Source of the DNA: RAM1 sp050247515
GTDB lineage: Bacteria > Pseudomonadota > Gammaproteobacteria > Burkholderiales > Burkholderiaceae_C
NCBI GenBank assembly: GCA_050247515.1
Contig: JBFWUB010000001.1
Span: 310,001 to 374,000, forward strand
Reading direction: 5' to 3'
Length of the DNA: 64,000 bases
Part shown: positions 58,291-64,000 of the stretch, piece by piece
Numbering within the stretch: position 1 is the first letter of the stretch
How the letters are laid out: each line of letters starts with the position of its first letter
The notes under the pieces: generated by a model
What the model saw: the letters and a program-made list of their open reading frames with translations, nothing else
Database searches by the model: none
What the model was told of the DNA's origin: nothing
Program-made: the position numbers and the translations under genes

Positions 58291-60000
58291 ATGCGAAGCC
58301 TGTTCTGTGCCGGGGTTGCGGCCTTGCTGCTGGTGCTGGGCGCCGGCAGCGCCATGGCGCAAAGCCCGGTGGACGTCGGCCCGTCGGCCGATGTGGACAT
58401 CACCGCCCGCACCGAATGGTGGATCGACCCCACCGGCGCGCTGGATGCCACCGCGGTGGCGGCGCAGGCGGCCGCGCTGCCCTGGCAGCCGTCACGCGCC
58501 GCGCAAAGCCACGCACTGGGCACCGGCGCGCTGTGGCAGCGCTTCACGCTCGGCCCCCTGCCCGCCGGCACCCGCTGGTACCTGCAGGTCAGCTTTCACG
58601 GCATCGACACCGTCGGCCTGTACCACCAGGGCCCGGAAGGCCGCTGGACCGGCCAGCACGCGGGGGACCACCGGCCGGTGGCGCAATGGCCCATCCGCGA
58701 CCGCATCCCGGTGTTTGAGGTGGCCACGCCCGACGGCGCGCGCGCCTATCTGCTGCGCATGACCAACCAGCCCATCCCCGTGGGCGCGCAGCTGCGCCTG
58801 ATGCGCGAGGACACGCTGGGCCACTGGCGCAACACCAGCCTGATCCTGCTGGGCGCGTACTTCGGCCTGGCGGTGCTGGTGATCTACCTGGGCGCGTTGA
58901 GCGCGCGGCAGTATGCCGACCGTGCCTTTGCGCTGTACTGCCTGTATGCCGCGTCCATGATGATGATCCAGCTGTGCTTCATGGGTGTCGGCGGCCTGTT
59001 TGTCTGGCCGCAATCGCCCTGGTGGAACAACGCCGCGCCCTATGTGTTTGCCATGCTGTCGTGCGCCACGGGCACGCTGCTGGTGCGCGAGGTCTGCGGC
59101 ACGCGCCGGCTGTCGGCGCCGCTGGACCATTTTGTGCTGGCCTGGGCGGCCTTTGGCGTGGTCTGGGCCGTGGCCTACACCGCCTGGCCCGCGCCCTGGA
59201 GCTTTGCCGTGCTCACGCTGTACCAGGTGGCCACCCTGGTGCTGGTGCTGGCGGTGTGCTGGTGGAGCCACCGCCATGGCGAGCGCTGGGCGCTGTGGAT
59301 GGCGGTGGGCTTCCTGCCGGTGATCGCCACTGCGCCGTTTCCCACGCTGCGCAACTGGGGCGTGCTGAGCGCGAGCTTCCTCACGCAATACTCGCTGGCC
59401 ATCGGCGCGGCGCTGGAGATCCCCTTGCAGCTGTGGGTGCTGGGCCGGCGCGCGCGGGAGCTGAGCGAATCACGCGTGCGCGCCCGCGCCATGGACACGC
59501 GCGACCCCTTGACCGGCCTGCCCGTGCCCGAGGTGCTGACCTTCCGCCTGCGCGATGCGCTGCGCCGCGCGCGCCGCACCCGGCTGGGCTGCGCCGTGCT
59601 GGCGGTGGACCTGTCCAACCACGCCGACATCCTGGCAGCGCACGGCCGTGAGGCGGCCGACCGCGCACTGGTGCTGGCCGCCGCCCGGCTGATGGGCGTG
59701 GCCCGCGACGTGGACACCGTGGCACGCACCGGCGCCAGCCAGTTCGTCATCCTGCTGGAGGGGCCGGTCAAGCCGGCGGAAATGGTGGCCCTGGCCACCC
59801 AGGCACTGGCCCGCGGCCTGCGCCCCTCACCACGCCTGCCGCCGGGGGTGACGCTGCGCTTTCACATCGCCACCGTACTGGCGCCGGACCCCAAGCTGCC
59901 CGAAAGCCACGACGCCGACGCCTGCCTGAGCTGGCTGGCCGCCACGCTGGCCGCGCTGCCGCCGGACGCGCGCAAGACCATCGTGCACCTGAACTACTGA
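58291..60000 (+). CDS. 7TM-DISM sensor protein with degenerate GGDEF domain
   Basis: A 569-residue protein. Signal peptide (MRSLFCAGVAALLLVLGAGS), an extracytoplasmic 7TMR-DISM-like beta-domain (about 30-170), seven transmembrane helices (about 185-390) and a C-terminal GGDEF-like domain. The GGDEF signature is replaced by GASQF, so cyclase activity is not expected; the domain may bind a ligand or partner instead. ACGGAGAAC precedes the ATG. It is divergent from the Cpx-like operon across a periodic repeat and may be co-regulated. Confidence 0.82.
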   Translation: MRSLFCAGVAALLLVLGAGSAMAQSPVDVGPSADVDITARTEWWIDPTGALDATAVAAQAAALPWQPSRAAQSHALGTGALWQRFTLGPLPAGTRWYLQVSFHGIDTVGLYHQGPEGRWTGQHAGDHRPVAQWPIRDRIPVFEVATPDGARAYLLRMTNQPIPVGAQLRLMREDTLGHWRNTSLILLGAYFGLAVLVIYLGALSARQYADRAFALYCLYAASMMMIQLCFMGVGGLFVWPQSPWWNNAAPYVFAMLSCATGTLLVREVCGTRRLSAPLDHFVLAWAAFGVVWAVAYTAWPAPWSFAVLTLYQVATLVLVLAVCWWSHRHGERWALWMAVGFLPVIATAPFPTLRNWGVLSASFLTQYSLAIGAALEIPLQLWVLGRRARELSESRVRARAMDTRDPLTGLPVPEVLTFRLRDALRRARRTRLGCAVLAVDLSNHADILAAHGREAADRALVLAAARLMGVARDVDTVARTGASQFVILLEGPVKPAEMVALATQALARGLRPSPRLPPGVTLRFHIATVLAPDPKLPESHDADACLSWLAATLAALPPDARKTIVHLNY

Positions 60001-60007
60001 CGCGGGA

Positions 60008-61006
60008 TCAGGCGAAGTTCTCGGTGTCCACCTCGCTGGTGGCCTGCGCGTCGTAGCGCGGACCCGACACCGTCTGCTGGTTGATCAGCGCATCCACCTG
60101 GGCCAGCACCTGCAGGCTGAGCGTGATGGCAGCCGCCGCGATGTTGTCACGCATGTGCGATTCATTCGTGGTGCCGGGGATGGGGATGATGTGCGGCGCC
60201 TGGTGCAGCAGCCAGGCCAGAGCCAGCTGCGCGGGCGTGCAGCCCATCTCGCTGGCCAGCGCCGTGTAGCCCTTGAGCAGCGCGAGGTTGGCCGGGTAAT
60301 GCTCGGGCTTGAAGCGCGGCATGGCGCGGCGGATGTCGCCCGCGGGCAGCGCGTTCACGTCCGTCACCGTGCCGCACAGGTAGCCGCGCGCCACGGGGCT
60401 GAAGGCCACAAACGCCGTGCCCAGCTCGCGGCAGGCGTCCAGCACGGCAATCTCGGCATTGCGCGACCACAGTGAATACTCGGTCTGCAGCGCGGCGATC
60501 GGGTGCACCGCATGCGCGCGGCGCAGCGTGGCGGCCGACACCTCGCTCAGGCCGATACTGCGCACCTGGCCGCGCTCGACCATGCGCGACATCTCGCCCA
60601 CACTGTCTTCAATCGGCACCTTCTTGTCCCAGCGGTGCAGGTAATACAGGTCGATCACATCCGTCTTCAGCCGGCGCAGGCTGTTCTCGCATTCACGGCG
60701 CAGCGTCTCGGGCCGCCCGTCGATCACGCGCGTCATCTTGCCGTCCACCGGAATGATGGCCATGCCGCATTTGCTGGCCAGCGTGAAGCGGCTTCGGTGC
60801 TTTGCCAGCACCGCGCCCACGCGCTCTTCATTGCGGCCACCGCCATACAGCGTGGCCGTGTCAAAAAAGTCGTAGCCCGCGTCCAGCGCACCCAGCAGCA
60901 CGCGCTCACCCTGCTCCGCGCTGGCGGCGGGGCCATACGCGTGGTCCAGGTTCATGCAGCCCAGGCCGATGGGGTTGACCTTGAATTCGCCGACCTTGCG
61001 CTGCAT
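60008..61006 (-). CDS. Aldo/keto reductase
   Basis: A 332-residue NADPH-dependent aldo/keto reductase of the YajO/Tas-like group. The catalytic tetrad is visible as FDTATLYG (Asp, Tyr), SKCGM (Lys) and YLHRWDK (His). The start is at 61006, where TGATG shares one base with the stop of the CHMS dehydrogenase gene. It is thus the last visible gene of the protocatechuate operon; its role there, perhaps reducing a pathway aldehyde or ketone, is unknown. Confidence 0.86.
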   Translation of the reverse strand: MQRKVGEFKVNPIGLGCMNLDHAYGPAASAEQGERVLLGALDAGYDFFDTATLYGGGRNEERVGAVLAKHRSRFTLASKCGMAIIPVDGKMTRVIDGRPETLRRECENSLRRLKTDVIDLYYLHRWDKKVPIEDSVGEMSRMVERGQVRSIGLSEVSAATLRRAHAVHPIAALQTEYSLWSRNAEIAVLDACRELGTAFVAFSPVARGYLCGTVTDVNALPAGDIRRAMPRFKPEHYPANLALLKGYTALASEMGCTPAQLALAWLLHQAPHIIPIPGTTNESHMRDNIAAAAITLSLQVLAQVDALINQQTVSGPRYDAQATSEVDTENFA

Positions 61007-61953
61007 CACGACAGCTGCTGTTCGAGTTGATGCAGCACCTGGTAGCACGGCAGCACCCGGGCCACGCTCGCATTGGGCTCACGCCCCTCCTTGATCGCCG
61101 AAAAAAACTCGCGGTCCTGCAGTTCGATGCCGTTCATGCTGACGTCCACCTGGCTCACGTCGATCTTTTCTTCCTTGCCGTTGAACAGGTCGTCATAGCG
61201 GGCGATGTAGGTCGCGGTGTCGCCGATGTAGCGGAAGAACGTGCCCAGCGGGCCGTCGTTGTTGAAGCTCAAACTCAACGTGCAGATCGCGCCGTTGGCC
61301 GCCTGCAGCTGGATGCTCATGTCCATGGCAATGCCCAGCGTGGGGTGGATCGGGCCCTGAATGGCGTTGGCCTTCACGATGGGGCTGCCGCACTGGTAGG
61401 CAAACAGGTCCACCGTGTGCGCGGCGTGGTGCCACAGCAGGTGGTCCGTCCAGCTGCGCGGCTGGCCCAGCGCGTTCATGTTGGTGCGGCGAAAGAAATA
61501 CGTCTGCACATCCATCTGCTGGATGTTGAATTCACCCGCCTTGATCTTTTTGTGCACGTACTGGTGGCTGGGGTTGAAGCGGCGCGTGTGGCCGCACATC
61601 GCCACCAGGCCGCTCGCCTTGGCCTTGGCCACCACTTCTTCGCCGTCTTTCAGCACGTCGCACAGCGGGATTTCCACCTGCACATGCTTGCCCGCGGCCA
61701 GGCAGGCCAGCGTCTGCGATGCGTGCATCTGCGTGGGCGTGCACAGGATGACGGCGTCCACCTCCTTCAGTGCCAGGCTCTCGGCCAGGTCGGTGGTCAC
61801 GTGGCCAATGCCGTATTTGGCGGCCACCTCCTGGGTCTTGTCCAGTTCGCGGCCGATCACGCTCACACATTCCACGCCGTCGATCAGCTTGATGGCGTCC
61901 AGGTGCTTGGTGCCGAAGGCGCCGGCGCCTGCCAGGGCTACTTTGATGGTCAT
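61006..61953 (-). CDS. pmdC: 4-carboxy-2-hydroxymuconate-6-semialdehyde dehydrogenase
   Basis: A 315-residue Gfo/Idh/MocA-family NADP oxidoreductase homologous to LigC/PmdC. It oxidises the ring-cleavage product of protocatechuate (as the cyclic hemiacetal) to 2-pyrone-4,6-dicarboxylate. N-terminal Rossmann GAGAFGTKHLDAI, CTPTQMHASQTLACLAAGKH and EIPLCDVL are family features; the C-terminal part has YFFRRTNMNALGQPRSWTDH. It follows pmdB by 3 bases in the operon. Confidence 0.93.
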   Translation of the reverse strand: MTIKVALAGAGAFGTKHLDAIKLIDGVECVSVIGRELDKTQEVAAKYGIGHVTTDLAESLALKEVDAVILCTPTQMHASQTLACLAAGKHVQVEIPLCDVLKDGEEVVAKAKASGLVAMCGHTRRFNPSHQYVHKKIKAGEFNIQQMDVQTYFFRRTNMNALGQPRSWTDHLLWHHAAHTVDLFAYQCGSPIVKANAIQGPIHPTLGIAMDMSIQLQAANGAICTLSLSFNNDGPLGTFFRYIGDTATYIARYDDLFNGKEEKIDVSQVDVSMNGIELQDREFFSAIKEGREPNASVARVLPCYQVLHQLEQQLS

Positions 61954-61956
61954 GGT

Positions 61957-62808
61957 TCAGTTCTCCAGAATCAGGTGGCCTACCGCCGTATTCGACGCAG
62001 GCACATGGTAGAAGCGGTGCTTGACGGTGGGCTTGGGCCCACCGGCCAGATCGGCCATCGCGCCACGCGCGATCAGCCACATCACCAGCTCAATGCCCTC
62101 ACTGCCGGCCTCGCGCACATAGTCGATGTGCGGCACAGCGGCCTGGCCTTCAGGGTCGGCAATCATGCGGTCCAGGAATGCGTTGTCGAACTCGCGGTTG
62201 ATCAGGCCGGCGCGCGGGCCCTGCAGCTGGTGGCTCATGCCGCCCGTGCCCCAGATGTGCACGTTCAGGTCTTCGTCGTAGCTTTCAATTGCCTTGCGGA
62301 TCGCCTTGCCCAGGTTCAGGCAGCGCCGGCCGCTGGGCACGGGGTACTGCACCACGTTCACCGCAAACGGGATCACCGGGCAGGGCCATTCCTGCGGCTG
62401 GCCACACATCAGGCTCAGCGGCACCGTCAGGCCGTGGTCCACGTCCATCCTGTTCACGATGGTCAGGTCAAAGTCCTGCTGGATCACGCTCTGGGCGATG
62501 TGCGACGACAGCTCGGGGTGCCCAATGACCTTGGGCACCGGGCGCGGGCCCCAGCCTTCGTCGGCGGGCTGGTACTCAGCCGCCGTGCCGATCGCAAAGG
62601 TCGGGATCATCTCCAGGCTGAAGGCCGTGGCATGGTCGTTGAACACCAGGAAGATGACGTCGGGTTTGTTGTCCTTCATCCATTGTTTGGACGCCTCGTA
62701 CCCCTCGAACACCGGCTGCCAGTAAGGCTCCCCGGTCTTGCCCAGGTCCAGCGCGGCGCCGATGGCGGGCACGTGCGATGTATAGACGCTTGCGGTGATG
62801 CGGGCCAT
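61957..62808 (-). CDS. pmdB: Protocatechuate 4,5-dioxygenase, beta subunit
   Basis: A 283-residue extradiol (type II/LigB) dioxygenase catalytic subunit. The Fe(II) ligands are visible as His12 in TSHVPAIG, His59 in FNDHA and a Glu in SEGIELVMW, and the catalytic His in GTGGMSHQLQG. It cleaves protocatechuate between C4 and C5. Its start shares a base with the stop of pmdA (TAATG). Confidence 0.95.
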   Translation of the reverse strand: MARITASVYTSHVPAIGAALDLGKTGEPYWQPVFEGYEASKQWMKDNKPDVIFLVFNDHATAFSLEMIPTFAIGTAAEYQPADEGWGPRPVPKVIGHPELSSHIAQSVIQQDFDLTIVNRMDVDHGLTVPLSLMCGQPQEWPCPVIPFAVNVVQYPVPSGRRCLNLGKAIRKAIESYDEDLNVHIWGTGGMSHQLQGPRAGLINREFDNAFLDRMIADPEGQAAVPHIDYVREAGSEGIELVMWLIARGAMADLAGGPKPTVKHRFYHVPASNTAVGHLILEN

Positions 62809-63197
62809 TATTTCTTCTCCCCCAGGTAACGATTGCCTTCGATGGAACGGCCGCCGCCAATCATCATGTTGCGGTATTCCTCTTCGCTCATGCCCGTCAT
62901 GCTGCCGGCCATCTGCTGGAAGCTCTTGCCATCGGTCGCGCCGATCTTGGCCAGGAAGTAGATGTTGCCGCCCAGCGCAATGCAGCGGTTCAGATCGCGC
63001 GCCAGCACGGCCTGCTTCTGGTCCTCGGTCATCGCCCATTCGTCCAGGTAGGCGCGCTCATTGGCCTTGAACCGCGCGCGGTTGTCGGCCTTCATCAGGC
63101 TCATGCAGAACTGGTTGAGCCAGTAGCCCTTGCGCGATTGCTCGGCGTCAAAGATCGTCGTGCCGGGCACGTCCAGGTAGGGTTTGTCGAGTGGCAT
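62808..63197 (-). CDS. pmdA: Protocatechuate 4,5-dioxygenase, alpha subunit
   Basis: A 129-residue LigA-type small subunit (MPLDKPYLDVPGTTIFDAEQ at the start, then GYWLNQFCMSLMKADNRARF). It forms a heteromer with PmdB and covers its active site. The start at 63197 matches the family; the gene lies 4 bases after pmdD and directly before pmdB. Confidence 0.94.
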   Translation of the reverse strand: MPLDKPYLDVPGTTIFDAEQSRKGYWLNQFCMSLMKADNRARFKANERAYLDEWAMTEDQKQAVLARDLNRCIALGGNIYFLAKIGATDGKSFQQMAGSMTGMSEEEYRNMMIGGGRSIEGNRYLGEKK

Positions 63198-63201
63198 GGT
63201 T

Positions 63202-64000
63202 TCAGTCTCCCCAGTAGAGGCGCGTGGGATTGTCCACCAGCAGCTTTTGCTGGAGTTCTGCCGTGACGGCAATATGAGGGATGAAGTCCACCAGCAACCC
63301 GTCATCAGGCATGTGGTCCTTCAGGTTCGGGTGCGGCCAGTCGGTACCCCACAGCACGCGGTCGGGGAAGGTCTCCACCACCTGGCGCGCAAACGGGATC
63401 ACGTCGCGGTACGCATGGCGCTCGCCGTCCAGGGCGCTGGGGCCAGTCACGCTCAGTCGCTCGGGGCAGCTCACCTTGCTCCACACGTTGGTGTGCTCGC
63501 GCATGAACTTCATGAACAGCGAAAACTCCGGCCCGTCCACCGGTTGGGTCACGTCGGGGCGGCCCATGTGGTCCACCACCACGGTCGTGGGCAGCGCCGT
63601 AAAAAAGTCCCACAGCTCGGGCAGGTCCACCGCCTCGAAGTAGATCACCACATGCCAGCCCAGCGGCTTGATGCGGTTGGCAATCTCTATCAGCTCGTCC
63701 TTGGGCGTGAAGTCCACCAGCCGCTTGACGAAGTTGAAGCGCACGCCGCGCACACCGGCTGCGTGCATGGCCTGCAGTTCGTCGTCGGTCACGCTGCGTT
63801 TGACGGTGGCCACGCCGCGGGCCTTGCCATTGGAATGCAGCAGCGCGTCCACCAGCGCGCGGTTGTCCGCGCCGTGGCAGGTGGCCTGAACGATCACATT
63901 TTTGTCAAAGCCCAGGTGATCGCGCAGGGCGAAAAGCTGCGCTTTGCTGGCGTCGCAGGGCGTGTATTTGCGCTCGGGCGCGTAGGGGAATTCTGCGCCC
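63202..64000 (-). CDS. pmdD: 2-pyrone-4,6-dicarboxylate hydrolase, 5'-truncated by window edge
   Basis: Amidohydrolase-family lactonase (LigI/PmdD) that opens 2-pyrone-4,6-dicarboxylate to 4-oxalomesaconate. Reading past the apparent GTG at 63897, the frame stays open to the right edge and reads EFPYAPERKYTPCDASKAQL and DHLGFDKNVIVQATCHGADN, so that GTG is internal. VVDHMGRPDVTQ and RVLWGTDWPHPN carry active-site residues. About 25-30 N-terminal residues lie beyond the window. Order pmdD-A-B-C matches Comamonas. Confidence 0.93.
   Translation of the reverse strand, partial: GAEFPYAPERKYTPCDASKAQLFALRDHLGFDKNVIVQATCHGADNRALVDALLHSNGKARGVATVKRSVTDDELQAMHAAGVRGVRFNFVKRLVDFTPKDELIEIANRIKPLGWHVVIYFEAVDLPELWDFFTALPTTVVVDHMGRPDVTQPVDGPEFSLFMKFMREHTNVWSKVSCPERLSVTGPSALDGERHAYRDVIPFARQVVETFPDRVLWGTDWPHPNLKDHMPDDGLLVDFIPHIAVTAELQQKLLVDNPTRLYWGD

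Noticed and set aside
61027..62829. 600-codon plus-strand frame over pmdB-pmdC
   Set aside because: Shadow of the dioxygenase operon; no recognisable domain.
63202..63897. GTG at 63897 as the start of the pyrone-dicarboxylate hydrolase
   Set aside because: The frame stays open and family-like to the right edge (PERKYTPCDASKAQL), so the gene is truncated by the window instead of starting there.

Overview
The window is GC-rich, densely packed bacterial chromosome. Gene order and families point to a betaproteobacterium of the order Burkholderiales, most likely Comamonadaceae. Evidence for this includes the surE-pcm-nlpD-rpoS block, EarP next to an elongation factor P carrying Arg32, a phasin with PhaR-type operators, a Bug-family binding protein, an RpoD with a long Lys/Ala/Pro-rich N-terminus, and a Comamonas-type protocatechuate 4,5-cleavage (pmd) operon. 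I see no insertion sequence, prophage, CRISPR array or rRNA operon. Two tRNA genes are present (His, Val).

Layout. 1-6627 is an iron-acquisition block: a TonB-dependent siderophore receptor (cut by the left edge), piuC, an FMN 2-hydroxyacid oxidase, bfd, tonB-exbB-exbD, hemP and a HbpS/GlcG-like protein, with two Fur-box-like sites. 6730-10166 holds a BI-1 membrane protein, rlmD, a VOC protein and a PolB-type exonuclease. 10257-13697 is the surE-pcm-nlpD-rpoS operon. 13797-17325 has a quinone oxidoreductase, tRNA-His, ppiD, tRNA-Val and HU. 17640-20661 is a LysR-controlled pair: a fluoroacetate-dehalogenase-like hydrolase plus a D-malate/tartrate dehydrogenase. 20618-24538 runs DMT transporter, pgsA, lipoprotein and uvrC. 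24570-26277 is earP-efp. 26345-34457 is mixed: a DUF3445 protein, LOG, MFS, rmuC, hydroxyacid reductase, antiporter, CsbD and a small secreted protein. 34539-36636 is an overlapping nitroreductase/thioesterase/deacetylase operon. 36853-45103 holds phasin, a patatin lipoprotein, an Fe(III)-binding protein, an SDR, a gamma-glutamyltransferase, a Bug protein and an acyl-CoA synthetase. 45205-49632 is dnaG-rpoD. 49758-54009 contains membrane and stress proteins, including an MscS channel.

54147-60000 is the most accessory-looking part. It starts with a compact two-gene module, a winged-helix regulator overlapping an AbiEii-like nucleotidyltransferase, with an inverted repeat over its apparently leaderless promoter. 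A Cpx-like envelope-stress system follows (histidine kinase with a His-rich sensor, response regulator, Spy/CpxP-like protein). A three-copy, exactly 10-bp-periodic direct repeat separates it from a divergent 7TM protein with a degenerate GGDEF domain.

60008-64000 is the protocatechuate 4,5-cleavage operon (pmdD-A-B-C order plus an aldo/keto reductase), cut by the right edge.

The most novel-looking signals are the wHTH/nucleotidyltransferase module, the periodic operator between the Cpx-like genes and the 7TM/degenerate-GGDEF gene, and the dehalogenase/DmlA pair with its LysR-type dyad.
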